From NCBI GenBank assembly GCA_022844015.1, contig JALHMO010000028.1, forward strand, positions 1 to 49,255: a DNA stretch of 49,255 nucleotides, in the 5' to 3' direction. Below the pieces are notes generated by a model. It was not told the origin of the DNA. It searched no databases and saw only the letters and a program-made list of their open reading frames with translations. Shown here piece after piece: positions 31,813-41,608 of this stretch. Position numbers and translations under genes: made by a program. The stretch comes from Reyranella sp. GTDB lineage: Bacteria; Pseudomonadota; Alphaproteobacteria; Reyranellales; Reyranellaceae. Within the stretch, counting starts at the first letter, position 1; each line of letters starts with the position of its first letter.

Positions 31813-33309
31813 CTACTTCCAGTGCACGCCCGTCAGGTCGACCTGCGGGGTCGGCGAGTTCTCCCACAGACCGACCAGATCCTTCTTCCAGACGCCGATC
31901 TTGGCGAGCTGCCAGAGGTAGCCGTTGACGGCGTCCCTGGCGATGATGCGCTGCGCCTCCTTGAGGAGCTCGTCGCGCTTGGCGAAGTCGGTCGCGGCCA
32001 CGACCTCGCGCCACTTGGCCCTGAACTCGGGCGAGTTGTAGGCCCAGTAGTAGCCGTCGCGCGCGTAGCGATCGAGATCGTTGGCCTCGGTGTGCGCCAC
32101 GATCGTGAGATCGTAGTTGCGCTCCTTGAATACCTCGGAGAGCCACTGCGGCCATTGCAGCTGGCTGATCGCGACCTTGATGCCGATCTTGCCGAGCTGG
32201 CTCGCGATCACCTCGCCGGCGCGCTGGGCGTAGCCGACCGGCGGCAGCTTCAGGCTGGCGTCGAAGCCGTTGGGATAGCCCGCCTCCGCGAGCAGCGCCT
32301 TGGCCTTGGCGATGTCGAAGGGATAGGTCCTGGTGAGATCGAGGTAAACCTTGTTGTGCGGCGCGAAGTGGCTGCCGATCGGCGTGCCGAAACCCGACTC
32401 GGCCGAGATCAGCTCGTCGCGATTGATGGCGTGGGCGATCGCCTGGCGCACCTTGGGATTGTCGAACGGCTTCTTGCCGTTGTTGGTCGCCAGGATGACC
32501 TCGCCCTCGGTCGTGCCGACGACCACGACGAAGCGCGGATCCTTGCGCAGGCGCTCGACCAGCTCGGGCGCCTGGAAGCCCGGGAACGCGTCGACGTCGC
32601 CGGCCAGCAGGGCGCTCACCTGGGCCGACGGATCCTTGACGATCTTGAAGATCACCGTATCGAGCTTGATCGAGGCCGGATCGCGCCACGTCGGCGAACG
32701 CACCAGGGTGATCGAGTCGCCCTCCTTGCGCTCCTTGAACATGAACGGCCCGGTGCCGATCGGATGCTTGTCGTTGGTCGGCGCCGACTTGGGATGCATG
32801 ATGCCGGAATCGCCCAGCGACAGGCTGTAGAGCAGGAAAGAGTTGGGCGACTTCAAGGTCACCTTGACCGTCGAGGGATCGACCACCTCGACCTTCTCGA
32901 TGTCGGTGTAGAGCGACTTCGCCGGCACGGTCGAATCGGGCGCGAACAGCCGGTCGAGCGAGAACTTCACCACCGAGGCGTCGAGCGGCTCGCCGTCGTG
33001 GAACTTCACGCCCTGGCGCAGCTTGAAGACGTACTCCTTGCCGTCCTCGGAGATGCTCCAGCTCTCCGCGAGACCGGGGCCGATGGCGCCGGTGCGATCG
33101 ATCCGGCCCAGGCTCTCGTAGATGCCGGGCGTCGTCACCTCGCGGATGGCGGCCGCGGCGTTCTTGGTCGGATCGAGCACCGGCGGCTCGAGCGACATGC
33201 CGATCACCAGCCGGTCCTTGGCCTGCGCCCAGGCGCTCTCGCCGAGCACCGACAGGGAGGCGAGCGTTGCCGAGGCGCCAAGAATCCGACGACGGGAAAC
33301 TGAGTTCAC
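31813..33309 (-). CDS. Family-5 extracellular solute-binding protein (peptide-type)
   Basis: A 498-residue periplasmic protein. The GTG start at 33309 has GGAGG six bases upstream. The N-terminus SVSRRRILGASATLASLSVL is a twin-arginine-like signal cut after AWA (before QAKDRL). The SBP_bac_5 body shows GLAESWSISEDGKEYVFKLR, GVKFHDGEPLDASVVKFSLD, HPIGTGPFMFKER and NPKVRQAIAHAINRDELI. It delivers peptides or similar oligomers to the downstream DppBC-type permeases. Gamma-glutamyltransferase and a peptidase upstream suggest peptide or glutathione salvage, but the ligand is inferred only. Confidence 0.9.
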   Translation of the reverse strand: MNSVSRRRILGASATLASLSVLGESAWAQAKDRLVIGMSLEPPVLDPTKNAAAAIREVTTPGIYESLGRIDRTGAIGPGLAESWSISEDGKEYVFKLRQGVKFHDGEPLDASVVKFSLDRLFAPDSTVPAKSLYTDIEKVEVVDPSTVKVTLKSPNSFLLYSLSLGDSGIMHPKSAPTNDKHPIGTGPFMFKERKEGDSITLVRSPTWRDPASIKLDTVIFKIVKDPSAQVSALLAGDVDAFPGFQAPELVERLRKDPRFVVVVGTTEGEVILATNNGKKPFDNPKVRQAIAHAINRDELISAESGFGTPIGSHFAPHNKVYLDLTRTYPFDIAKAKALLAEAGYPNGFDASLKLPPVGYAQRAGEVIASQLGKIGIKVAISQLQWPQWLSEVFKERNYDLTIVAHTEANDLDRYARDGYYWAYNSPEFRAKWREVVAATDFAKRDELLKEAQRIIARDAVNGYLWQLAKIGVWKKDLVGLWENSPTPQVDLTGVHWK

Positions 33310-33340
33310 GGAAACCTCCGTTGCTGAGTGAACGAGCTTA

Positions 33341-34369
33341 TCAGCGGCCGAATACGTCCCGCCAGCCGCGGGCCGCCCCGAGCGTGCCGGCATTGTAGAC
33401 GCCGCGCGCCACCGCGCGGGCGAGGCAGTCGGCGGCGATCGTGCCGAGCTCGGCCAGCGCCAGCGGGTCGCCCGCCAGGTCGCACCTGCCGGTGGCGATC
33501 GAGAACACCGTGTCGCCGTCCTGCGGCGTATGGACCGGGCGGATCGAGCGCGCGAGCCCGTCCTGGGCCATTACCGCCAGCCGCTCGGCCGACCCCTTGT
33601 CGAGCCGGGCGTTAGTCGCCACGACGGCGATGGTGGTGTTGGCGCGCGGGTCGCTGCGCGCCAGGTCAGCCGGGTCGTGCGTCAGGTCGGCGCGATCGTG
33701 CGAGACCGGCAGGCCGAGGCCGCGCAGTGGCGGCGGCTGGCCGCCGAACTCGCTATCCTGCTCGATCGGCCAGGCCCAGAACTGCGCCATGTCGCCCATG
33801 GTCGTGTAGCCGCGCGCATTGACCGCCACCAGGGCGCCGACCTGCAGGCCGCTCGCCGGATCGACGGCCGACGCACTGCCCAGCCCGCCCTTGAGATTGC
33901 CGGCCTTGGCACCTAGCCCGGCGCCCACGTTGCCGAGCTCGAAATCGCGACTGGCGTTGCCCGTCGCGACGTAGGCAAGCTCGCGGTAGGGCGGCCAGTC
34001 CCAGCTCTTGTCGCCGCCGTTCAGCAGATCGAACAGGATTGCCGTCGGCACGATCGGCACGACGACATCGGCGATGGCGACCCCGCGGCCGCGCTCGCGC
34101 AGCCAGCGCATCACGCCGTCGGCCGACGACAGGCCGAACGCCGAGCCGCCGCTGAGACAGATCGCGTCGACGCGGTCGACCCGGCACGACGGATCGAGCA
34201 GGTCGGTGTCGCGCGTGCCCGGCGCGCCGCCGCGCACGTCGACCGACGCCATCGACGGCGTCTCGCACAGCACTACGCTGACGCCCGAGCGCAGGTGCGG
34301 ATCCTCGGCATTGCCGACCAGGATGCCGTCGACGTCGGTGATGAGGTTGCGCGGGCCGGGACGCAGCAT
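33341..34369 (-). CDS. P1-family (DmpA-like) peptidase
   Basis: A 342-residue hydrolase. DmpA/P1 (S58) signatures: NLITDVDGILVGNAEDP, VDAICLSGGSAFGLSSADGV, TGNASRDFELGNVGAGLGAK and ANTTIAVVATNARLDK, which contains the site where family members cut themselves and expose the catalytic residue. Members release N-terminal amino acids from peptides or amides. It lies 3 bp after the RlmI-like gene and 31 bp before the binding-protein gene, so it probably belongs to the same transcript. Confidence 0.85.
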   Translation of the reverse strand: MLRPGPRNLITDVDGILVGNAEDPHLRSGVSVVLCETPSMASVDVRGGAPGTRDTDLLDPSCRVDRVDAICLSGGSAFGLSSADGVMRWLRERGRGVAIADVVVPIVPTAILFDLLNGGDKSWDWPPYRELAYVATGNASRDFELGNVGAGLGAKAGNLKGGLGSASAVDPASGLQVGALVAVNARGYTTMGDMAQFWAWPIEQDSEFGGQPPPLRGLGLPVSHDRADLTHDPADLARSDPRANTTIAVVATNARLDKGSAERLAVMAQDGLARSIRPVHTPQDGDTVFSIATGRCDLAGDPLALAELGTIAADCLARAVARGVYNAGTLGAARGWRDVFGR

Positions 34370-34372
34370 GGC

Positions 34373-35557
34373 TCAATCGAGCTGCAGGGTGAGCGCCTTG
34401 AGATAGGCCGATTCGGGCAGCGCCGGATGAACCGGATGATCGAGCGCCGCGCCCGAGCTCAACAGGATGCGGCCGCTGCGCTCGGCGTCGCGCAGGCCGC
34501 GCCGCACCTGCTCGGCGAACAGCGGCGGATCGACCAGGTGCGAGCACGAGGCGACGAACAGGAAACCGCCCCTGGCCACCGCCGGCGCCGCCAGCCGTAC
34601 CAGCTTGCGATAGCCCTGGGCGCCGCTCTTGAGATCCTTGCGGCTCTTCACGAAGGCCGGCGGATCGCAGATCACCACCTCGAAGCTGCGCGCCTGCTGG
34701 GCCTCCAGGGCGTCGAACGCGTCGCCCTTCTCGAACGACATGGTCGCCGCCACCTCGTTCAGGCCGGCGGCTGCCTTGGCCGCCTCGAGCGCAGGCTGCG
34801 AGCGATCGATGCAGACCACCGAGCGGGCACCCTTCCTGGCGGCCAGCACGCCGAAGCCGCCGCTGTAGCTGAAGACATCGAGCACGCGTCCACCCGAGGC
34901 GAGACCTGCCACGAAGCGCCGGTTGTCGCGCTGGTCGTAGAACCAGCCGGTCTTCTGGCCGGTCGACAGGTCGGCGACGAAGCGCGCGTCGTTCTCGATC
35001 AGCTCGACCGTGGCGGAGGCATCGCCCTTGGCGACCGAGACCTCGCGCTTCAGGCCTTCGAGCTCGCGCACCGGCGAATCGTTCTTGAGCACGACGGTGC
35101 GCGGCGCCAGCTCGGCGTCCAGCGCCTCGAGCAGCACCGGCGTCAACGCCTCCATGCCGGCGGTGTTGACCTGGACCACCAGCGCGTCGCCGAAACGGTC
35201 GACGATCACGCCCGGCAGGCCGTCGGCCTCGGCATGGATCAGGCGATAGTACGGCACGCCGATCAGGCGATCGCGCAGGGCGACGGCCCGGGCGAGCCGC
35301 CGGCCGAGGAACAGCGTATCGACCTCGGCTTCCGGGTTGGTCGTGAGGACGCGGCCGGCGATCAGCGAATGCGGGTTGAAGGTGACCAGCCCCAGCGCCT
35401 CGCCGCCCGGCGCGCGCAGGACGGCGAGCGAGCCCGGCGGCAGGGCGCGGGTCTCGGCGTCCATCAGGATCTCGTTGGAGAACACCCAGGGATGCCCGCC
35501 GCGCACGCGGCGATCCTCGCCGGCGCGGAGCAGCACGCTGGGCCGCTTCTTCTGTGT
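34373..35557 (-). CDS. RlmI-like class I rRNA methyltransferase
   Basis: A 394-residue protein. The start is taken as the TTG at 35557 (LTQKKRPSVLLRAGEDRR) because GGAGAG lies seven bases upstream; other starts would overlap the previous gene. An N-terminal PUA domain (RVRGGHPWVFSNEI) is followed by the methyltransferase core with SAM motif VLDVFSYSGGFGVLAARKGA and catalytic-loop motif VVICDPPAFVKSRKDLKSG. Close relatives methylate a cytosine C5 in 23S rRNA. It is housekeeping in nature although embedded in a transport and peptidase operon. Confidence 0.88.
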   Translation of the reverse strand, partial: TQKKRPSVLLRAGEDRRVRGGHPWVFSNEILMDAETRALPPGSLAVLRAPGGEALGLVTFNPHSLIAGRVLTTNPEAEVDTLFLGRRLARAVALRDRLIGVPYYRLIHAEADGLPGVIVDRFGDALVVQVNTAGMEALTPVLLEALDAELAPRTVVLKNDSPVRELEGLKREVSVAKGDASATVELIENDARFVADLSTGQKTGWFYDQRDNRRFVAGLASGGRVLDVFSYSGGFGVLAARKGARSVVCIDRSQPALEAAKAAAGLNEVAATMSFEKGDAFDALEAQQARSFEVVICDPPAFVKSRKDLKSGAQGYRKLVRLAAPAVARGGFLFVASCSHLVDPPLFAEQVRRGLRDAERSGRILLSSGAALDHPVHPALPESAYLKALTLQLD

Positions 35558-35564
35558 CAACCGA

Positions 35565-37217
35565 CTACTCTCCTCTGGCGATGCCATCCCGCCGGGGATC
35601 GGCGGCGCCCTCCCAGCCGTCGCCTACCCGGCGCACGCCGGACAACCCGCCTTCGTGCCGGCGGACTTGTACCCGATGACCGAGCGCGCGCAAGGCATCG
35701 GCGTGGCCGGAAAGAGGCGTTTCGGCCTCCAGCTCGGTCGCGCCGTTGAGATTGATGACGCGCGGCAGGGCGACCGCCTGCTGCATCGACAGGTTCCAGT
35801 CGAGCAGCCCGATCACCGCCTGCACCGTGTCGCCGATGATGCGCGCGCCGCCGGCCGAGCCGAGCGCCGCCAGCAGCCGGCGATCGCCGTCGACGACGAA
35901 GGTCGGCGACATCGACGAGCGCGGCCGCTTGCCGGGCTGCACCCGATTGGCCACCGGACGGCCGGCGATCTCCGGCCGCGCCGCGAAGTCGGTAAGCTCG
36001 TTGTTGAGGAGGAAGCCGCGCACCATCATCTGGGCGCCGAACGGCGCCTCGATGGTCGTCGTGAAGGTAACCGCGTTGCCCGAGCGGTCGACGATGCTGA
36101 CATGGCTGGTGCCGCGCTCGACGTAGCCCGGCGGGACACCCGGCTCGACCTCGCCCATGCTGCGGTCGGACGACATCAGCGCGCGGCGCTGGTCGAGATA
36201 GACGTCTGACAGCAGGCCCGCCACCGGCACGGCGACGAAGGCGGGATCGGCGACATAGCGGGCGCGATCGGCGAAAGCGAGACGGCTCGCCTCGGCGATC
36301 AGGTGCACGGCCTGCAGGCTGTCGGGCGCCTCCTTCCAGATCGCGAACGGCTCCAGGAGCTTCAGGATCTGCAGCAGGGCGATGCCGCCGGAAGAGGGCG
36401 GCGGCATGCTGCACACCGTCCAGCGGCGATACGGGCCGCACAGCGCTTCGCGCTTGACCGGCCGGTAGCCGGCGAGATCGGCGGGCGACAGGGTACCGGG
36501 GCGGACATGGCCGCGCACCCGCTCGACCATCTCGCGCGCGATGTCGCCTTCGAGCACGGCACGCGGCCCCTGGTCGGCGATCAGCCGCATGGTTGCGGCG
36601 AGCGCCAGGTTGTTCACCCGCTCGCCCAGCCGCTTTGGCGAGCCGTCGGGGTTGAAGTACACCGCGCGGATGCCGGGCTCGTCGGCGAGCTTGGGCATGC
36701 GGCCGAGCCACTGCACGAGACGATGTGGTGCCGGGAATCCTGCATGTGCGGCGTCGATCGCCGGGGCGAACAGGTCGCGCCAGGCGAGCCTGCCGTGCTC
36801 CCCGTGTGCCAGCTCCAGCATGGCGAGCAGGCCCGGGACGCCTACCGAGACGCCCGAAACGACGGCCTCGGCGAAGGGGAGCGGCTTGCCGTCGGCATCG
36901 AGGAACATCGTCGCCGTGGCGCCTGCCGGCGCGGTCTCGCGGCCGTCATAGACGGCAATTGCACCGCTCGCGGCGTCGTAGTGCAGCAGGAAACCGCCGC
37001 CGCCGATGCCGGAGGCGTGCGGCTCGACCACGCCCAGCACCATCTGCACGGCGATGGCCGCGTCGACCGCCGTGCCGCCGCGACGCAGCATCTCGAGGCC
37101 GGCCTCGACGGCGAGCGGATGGGCTGCCGCCACCATCGCCTGCGGCGCCGCCAAGCCCGCCGGGACACGCCAGACGGCGACCAGCAGGACGATGGCAGCG
37201 AGCAGGCGCCGGGTCAT
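35565..37217 (-). CDS. ggt: Gamma-glutamyltransferase
   Basis: A 550-residue N-terminal-nucleophile hydrolase. A signal peptide (MTRRLLAAIVLLVAVWRVPA) predicts export. Signatures: MVLGVVEPHASGIGGGGFLL, YDGRETAPAGAT, and VERGTSHVSIVDRSGNAV, where the Thr of GTSH at about residue 367 is the self-cleavage site and nucleophile. PSSMSPTF-like SSMSPTFVVDGD and GSAGGARIIGDTV are the substrate-binding loops. It cleaves the gamma-glutamyl bond of glutathione in the periplasm. Its ATG overlaps the tam stop. Confidence 0.92.
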   Translation of the reverse strand: MTRRLLAAIVLLVAVWRVPAGLAAPQAMVAAAHPLAVEAGLEMLRRGGTAVDAAIAVQMVLGVVEPHASGIGGGGFLLHYDAASGAIAVYDGRETAPAGATATMFLDADGKPLPFAEAVVSGVSVGVPGLLAMLELAHGEHGRLAWRDLFAPAIDAAHAGFPAPHRLVQWLGRMPKLADEPGIRAVYFNPDGSPKRLGERVNNLALAATMRLIADQGPRAVLEGDIAREMVERVRGHVRPGTLSPADLAGYRPVKREALCGPYRRWTVCSMPPPSSGGIALLQILKLLEPFAIWKEAPDSLQAVHLIAEASRLAFADRARYVADPAFVAVPVAGLLSDVYLDQRRALMSSDRSMGEVEPGVPPGYVERGTSHVSIVDRSGNAVTFTTTIEAPFGAQMMVRGFLLNNELTDFAARPEIAGRPVANRVQPGKRPRSSMSPTFVVDGDRRLLAALGSAGGARIIGDTVQAVIGLLDWNLSMQQAVALPRVINLNGATELEAETPLSGHADALRALGHRVQVRRHEGGLSGVRRVGDGWEGAADPRRDGIARGE

Positions 37218-38017
37218 GCGCGGCGCGCGACGATGAACAGGCGACGGAAGGGAAAGAGCGTGATGCCGTCGGGCCGCGTCGGATAGGCCTCGGCCAGCAG
37301 CTTGCAGTAGGTCTCGTAGAAGCCCGCACGTTCATCCTCGTCGAGCAGCTGCATGTAGGGCCGCAAGCCGGTGCCCGCCGTATACTGCGCCACCGGATCC
37401 TTGCCGGTGAGAGTCTGCTGGTAGATCGTCTCCCAGATCTCGAGATCCGAGCACGAGGGCTTCAGCGCATCGTAGTAGCGCGCCGGCTCGTGCACCGGGC
37501 GGATGCCCTGCACCTTGGCGAGCTTGTGGCGCCACGGTCCGGCCTCGGCCGCGGTGTGCATCAGGGCGTGCGAGGGCGCCTCGTGGTTGCGCGGCATCTG
37601 GATGGCGAGCTGGCCGCCCGACGGCAGCAGCTTCAGCAGGCCCGGGAAAAAATCGATGTGGCCCTCTACCCATTGGTAGGCCGCGTTGCTGTAGAGGATC
37701 GACGGCGGCAGGCTGGGCTCGAAACGCGTCAGGTCGCCCGTGCTGAAGCTGATGCGCGGATCGGCGGTCTGGCTGCGCGCCTTGGCCAGCATGTCTTCCG
37801 ACGAATCGATGCCGATCACCGGCGCCTGCGGGAAGCGCTCGGCGAGGATGCGGCTGATGTTGCCGGCGCCGCAGCCGAGATCGTAGATCGCATGACCCGG
37901 CCGCATGGCATTGGCGGGATCGAGCCGGCCCATCAGGTCGAGCGCCGGCCGCATGCGGCTGTCGGCGAACTTGAGATAGAGGCTGGCGTCCCATGCGGGC
38001 GACTTGAAGTCGTTCAC
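37214..38017 (-). CDS. tam: Trans-aconitate 2-methyltransferase
   Basis: A 267-residue SAM-dependent methyltransferase. The full-length Tam pattern is seen: WDASLYLKFADSRMRPALDL, motif I IYDLGCGAGNISRILAERFP, SSEDMLAKAR, SNAAYQWVEGHIDFFPGLLK and QMPRNHEAPSHALM. It methylates trans-aconitate, a by-product that inhibits the citric acid cycle. The GTG start lies one base after the stop of the AhpD-like gene, and the end overlaps ggt by four bases. Confidence 0.93.
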   Translation of the reverse strand: MNDFKSPAWDASLYLKFADSRMRPALDLMGRLDPANAMRPGHAIYDLGCGAGNISRILAERFPQAPVIGIDSSEDMLAKARSQTADPRISFSTGDLTRFEPSLPPSILYSNAAYQWVEGHIDFFPGLLKLLPSGGQLAIQMPRNHEAPSHALMHTAAEAGPWRHKLAKVQGIRPVHEPARYYDALKPSCSDLEIWETIYQQTLTGKDPVAQYTAGTGLRPYMQLLDEDERAGFYETYCKLLAEAYPTRPDGITLFPFRRLFIVARRA

Positions 38018-38018
38018 G

Positions 38019-38417
38019 TCATTGCTCCTCGAACGCCGGATCGACCGGGACGCGATAGGCGGTGGCGATCTTGTTGCCCTTCTGCGCCGCCAGCACCACC
38101 GCCATGAATTCCTCGTGCATCTCCTCGGTCATGCCCTTGCGGCGCGCCATGGTGCCGTGCGAGGCGATGCAGTAGTCGCACTGGTTGGTGATGCTGACCG
38201 CGAGATAGATCAGCTCCTTGGTCAGCGGATGGAGCGCGCCGGGCGCGAACGCCGCCTTCATCTCGGCGGCGAACTGCTCCATCACGCCAGGATGGCGCGC
38301 CAGCGCCTTCCAGACATTGTTGATGGCCGACGGGTGGATCCCGCGCGCCGCCGCGATGCCCTCGACGACGGCCCTGGCGCGCGGGTTCATGTCCTCGTAC
38401 TCGGTGAGCTTGGCCAT
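38019..38417 (-). CDS. Carboxymuconolactone decarboxylase-family (AhpD-like) protein
   Basis: A 132-residue all-helical protein with the AhpD-type redox motif CDYCIASHG at about residues 80-88 (two Cys plus His). Members reduce peroxides or peroxiredoxins, or act as decarboxylases. CxxCxxxH favours an alkylhydroperoxidase-like role. It is the first gene of the tightly packed minus-strand run and overlaps or abuts tam. Confidence 0.88.
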   Translation of the reverse strand: MAKLTEYEDMNPRARAVVEGIAAARGIHPSAINNVWKALARHPGVMEQFAAEMKAAFAPGALHPLTKELIYLAVSITNQCDYCIASHGTMARRKGMTEEMHEEFMAVVLAAQKGNKIATAYRVPVDPAFEEQ

Positions 38418-38435
38418 CGAACGCTCCTGTCTTCT

Positions 38436-38566
38436 CTCCTCCCCAGATTCGCTGGGGCGGTGTCGCCGTCATACGGCGACGGAGGGGTCATGGGCTCGAG
38501 ACTCGTGGCTCATGACCCCTCCGTCCGCGAAGACGCGGACACCTCCCCAGCTTCGCTGGGGAGGAG
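38436..38566. repeat. Palindromic repeat family C, copy 2
   Basis: A fuller copy of the element at 21206-21309. It begins CTCCTCCCCAGATTCGCTGG, has the central palindrome around TCATGGGCTCGAGACTCGTG and closes with CCAGCTTCGCTGGGGAGGAG. It lies between phaB and the AhpD-like gene. Confidence 0.92.
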
Positions 38567-38574
38567 AATGATCA

Positions 38575-39300
38575 TCAGTACATGTGCTGGCCGCCGTTGA
38601 TCGACAGGGTCGAGCCGGTGATGAAGCCGGCGTCGTCGGCGATCAGGAACATCACGCCGCGGGCGATCTCGTCGGCCTTGCCGAGGCGGCCGACCGGGAT
38701 CTTGGCGACGATCTTCTCCAGCACGTTGGCCGGCACGGCGGCCACCATGTCGGTCTCGGTGTAGCCCGGCGCGATGGCATTGACGGTGATGCCCTTGGCA
38801 GCGCCTTCCTGCGCCAGCGCCTTGGTGAAACCGTGGATGCCCGACTTGGCCGCGGCGTAGTTGACCTGGCCGTACTGGCCGCCCTGGCCGTTGATCGAGC
38901 CGATATTGACGATGCGGCCGAAGCCGCGCGTGTTCATGCCTTCCCACACCGCCTTCGACATGTTGAAGCAGGAGCCGAGATTGGTGTCGATCACGGCGTC
39001 CCACATGTCGCGGGTGAGGCGGCGCATCGTCGAGTCGCGGGTGATGCCGGCATTGTTGACCAGGACATCGACGGGGCCCAGGTCCTTCTCGATCTGGGCG
39101 ATCACGGTCTGGCAGTCGGCGAAATTGCCGACATCGAACTTGTAGACGCTGATCCCGGTCTCCGCCTTGAACTTCCGGGCGGCCTCGTCGTTGCCGGCAT
39201 AGGTGGCGGCGACCGTGTAGCCCTTGTCCTTCAGCATTCGCGATACGGCGGCGCCAATGCCACGGGTCCCACCCGTCACGACAGCAACACGTCCGGCCAT
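38575..39300 (-). CDS. phaB: Acetoacetyl-CoA reductase (PhaB)
   Basis: A 241-residue short-chain dehydrogenase. The cofactor motif is TGGTRGIGAA, with the NNAG motif in VLVNNAGITRDSTMRRLT. The catalytic Ser and Tyr-xxx-Lys lie in GSINGQGGQYGQVNYAAAKS. FSINGQ-type and QVNYAAAKSG sequences are diagnostic for PhaB. It makes (R)-3-hydroxybutyryl-CoA with NADPH for polyhydroxybutyrate synthesis. phaA, phaC and phaR are within 9 kb on the right but not in one operon with it. Confidence 0.95.
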   Translation of the reverse strand: MAGRVAVVTGGTRGIGAAVSRMLKDKGYTVAATYAGNDEAARKFKAETGISVYKFDVGNFADCQTVIAQIEKDLGPVDVLVNNAGITRDSTMRRLTRDMWDAVIDTNLGSCFNMSKAVWEGMNTRGFGRIVNIGSINGQGGQYGQVNYAAAKSGIHGFTKALAQEGAAKGITVNAIAPGYTETDMVAAVPANVLEKIVAKIPVGRLGKADEIARGVMFLIADDAGFITGSTLSINGGQHMY

Positions 39301-39428
39301 GATGTCCTCCCATCGGTTTGCAGTGCCGCCCTACTCTATCCGGTTCTGCAGGGTCGCGGGCAAGCGCGACGAATTCGTCGACAGTGGCGGATAACGGGCG
39401 GCTGGACGCCGGTCATAGAACCGTCGTC

Positions 39429-40637
39429 ATGAAACCCTTCACCGCCCTGTTCGGCGCCGCCGCCGGAACCCATGCCGCCGACCAGCTGGCGCTCGCCACC
39501 CTGCCGCTCACCGCGACCCTCGTGCTGGGCGCCGGACCCGACCTGCTCGGCCTGCTCGTGGCCTGCCAGAGTGCGGCCTGGCTGCTGATCTCCCTGCCGG
39601 CGGGGGCCTGGATCGACCGTGCGCCACGCCGCACCCTGCTGATCGTCGGGCTGGGCCTTGGCCTCACCGCCTCGATCGTTGCCGTCATCGCGGCTGCGGC
39701 CGACCTCTCCCTTCTGCTCGGCGTGGCGGCCTTCGTCGGCGCCGCAGGAACGGTCGTCTACGCCCTCACTTCCGTCTCGCTGCTGCCGAGCCTGGTGCCG
39801 CCATCGGACCTGCCGCGGTCGAACGCGAGACTGGAGCTTGCCCGCGCCATCGTCAGTCTCGCCGCACCGTTCGCGGCCGGCCTGCTCGCCCAGCTCCTGT
39901 CGCCGACCTGGGGATACGGGCTGGCGGCACTCGGGGCTGCCCTGGCGCTCGCCTGCATCCTCGCGCTCCCCGAGGCGCCGGCACCGCAATCCACGTCCGA
40001 CAGGGCGCCGTTCGTCGCCGCCATCGAGGCCGGTGCCCGCTTCGTCGTGCGCCACCAGCTGTTGCGTGGCATCAGCCTGTGCGCGATATTCTGGAACTTC
40101 GCCTTCTTCGCCCTGCTCGCGATCTGGGCACCGCTGGCGCTCGGGCCGCTCGGGCTCGATCCGGCCGGCATGGGCCTGGCACAGTCGGCCTATGGCGCCG
40201 GCCTGATCCTGGGCGCGCTGGCGGCGCCGATCGCCGCGCGCCGCCTGCCGCCGCTCGCCATCCTGATCTTCGGTCCGGCGATCTCGGTAATTGCTGCCTG
40301 CAGCTTCCTGGCCGCACCGGCCGGTCACGGCTTCGCCCTGGCGGCGACAGGCCATTTCCTGGTCGGGTTCGGCCCGATGATGTGGCTGATCTGCCAGACC
40401 ACGGTGCGCCAGCTGGTGACGCCGGCGCCGCTGCTGGGCCGCGTCAACGCCACGGTGCAGACGGCCATTTATGGCGTCCGGCCGCTGGGCGCGCTGGCCG
40501 GCGGGTTGATCGCGGCGCAGGCCGGCTGGCAGGCCGCGCTGCTGCTGATCGCCGCGTCGTTCCTGCTGTCGACGCTGGTCATCCTGCTGTCGCCTCTGGC
40601 GCGCTTGCGCACCTTGCCGCAAGCGGCTTGCGCCTGA
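39429..40637 (+). CDS. MFS transporter
   Basis: A 402-residue membrane protein with about twelve hydrophobic segments. After the second span it has the MFS loop-2 motif [14 protein letters not shown]. The N-terminal half contains [20 protein letters not shown] and the C-terminal half [20 protein letters not shown] and [20 protein letters not shown], typical of the MFS_3 / enterobactin-exporter-like branch. It is probably a drug or metabolite exporter. It is transcribed divergently from phaB. Confidence 0.88.
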   Translation: MKPFTALFGAAAGTHAADQLALATLPLTATLVLGAGPDLLGLLVACQSAAWLLISLPAGAWIDRAPRRTLLIVGLGLGLTASIVAVIAAAADLSLLLGVAAFVGAAGTVVYALTSVSLLPSLVPPSDLPRSNARLELARAIVSLAAPFAAGLLAQLLSPTWGYGLAALGAALALACILALPEAPAPQSTSDRAPFVAAIEAGARFVVRHQLLRGISLCAIFWNFAFFALLAIWAPLALGPLGLDPAGMGLAQSAYGAGLILGALAAPIAARRLPPLAILIFGPAISVIAACSFLAAPAGHGFALAATGHFLVGFGPMMWLICQTTVRQLVTPAPLLGRVNATVQTAIYGVRPLGALAGGLIAAQAGWQAALLLIAASFLLSTLVILLSPLARLRTLPQAACA

Positions 40638-40673
40638 CGCCGAATCATCCGACCTTGCGCCCGGAGGTCGGGG

Positions 40674-41099
40674 ATGAAGAAGTTTCTGGTTGTCGCAGCG
40701 CTTGCCATGCTCAGCGGATGCGCCTCGGGGCAATCGTCCTGGGTGCAGGCCTACGGCACGAACTTTCCGCAAGCCAATCCGGGGCAGGCTGCGGTGTACC
40801 TGGTGCGCGGGCCGGCCCCGGCCGATGCGCCGCCGATCAACATCACCCTGAGCCAGCAGGCCCTCGGCGGACTGCCCGGCCAGAGCTGGATGCGCCTGAA
40901 CCTGGTGCCCAGGCTGTACGACGTGCGGGCCTACGGCACGCAGGCCAACACCGAGCTCATCATCACCGTCGATCCGGGCCAGACGCGCTTCTTCGAGGCA
41001 GTCACCGAGGAACCCGGCAATGCCAGGCTCATGGAGATCTCGCCGTACCAGGGCCGGCGGCTGGTCAACCAGGGCCAGCAGGCGCCGATGCTGCCATGA
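40674..41099 (+). CDS. Lipoprotein, DUF2846-like
   Basis: A 141-residue protein with a clear lipoprotein signal ([18 protein letters not shown]). The mature part ([52 protein letters not shown]) follows the DUF2846 pattern of small surface lipoproteins. Function unknown. Its TGA overlaps the ATG of the following gene, so the two are coupled. Confidence 0.75.
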   Translation: MKKFLVVAALAMLSGCASGQSSWVQAYGTNFPQANPGQAAVYLVRGPAPADAPPINITLSQQALGGLPGQSWMRLNLVPRLYDVRAYGTQANTELIITVDPGQTRFFEAVTEEPGNARLMEISPYQGRRLVNQGQQAPMLP

Positions 41100-41572
41100 C
41101 CGACGCGGCGCGCCCGCCGCTGCCTCCGTTCACCCCCGAGACGGCGGCGGCCAAGGCACGCGCCGCCGAGGATGCGTGGAACAGCCGCGATCCCGAGCGC
41201 GTGTCGCTGGCCTACACGACCGACAGCGCGTGGCGCAACCGCGCCGAGTTCCTCGAAGGCCGCGCGGCGATCAAGTCGTTCCTCACGCGCAAATGGGCCA
41301 GGGAGCTCGACTACCGTCTGATCAAGGAGCTGTGGACCTGCGGCGGCAATCGTATCGCCGTGCGCTTCGCCTACGAATGGCACGACGATTCGGGCAGCTG
41401 GTTCCGCTCCTACGGCAACGAGAACTGGGAATTCGACGAGCGCGGCCTGATGCGCCGGCGCATCGCGTCGATCAACGACCTGCCGATCGCCGCGACGGAT
41501 CGCAAGTTCCATTGGCCGGCGCCCGGGCCGCGTCCCGCGGATCACCCGGGGCTGAGCGAACTCGGTCTATAG
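41096..41572 (+). CDS. DUF1348 / nuclear transport factor 2-like protein
   Basis: A 158-residue protein with the highly conserved DUF1348 sequence: [71 protein letters not shown] and [12 protein letters not shown]2-fold, cytoplasmic, function not established. It overlaps the upstream lipoprotein gene by four bases. Confidence 0.92.
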   Translation: MTDAARPPLPPFTPETAAAKARAAEDAWNSRDPERVSLAYTTDSAWRNRAEFLEGRAAIKSFLTRKWARELDYRLIKELWTCGGNRIAVRFAYEWHDDSGSWFRSYGNENWEFDERGLMRRRIASINDLPIAATDRKFHWPAPGPRPADHPGLSELGL

Positions 41573-41608
41573 CGCACGAGTTTCTTTCCTCGAACCACCA
41601 AAGAAAAC

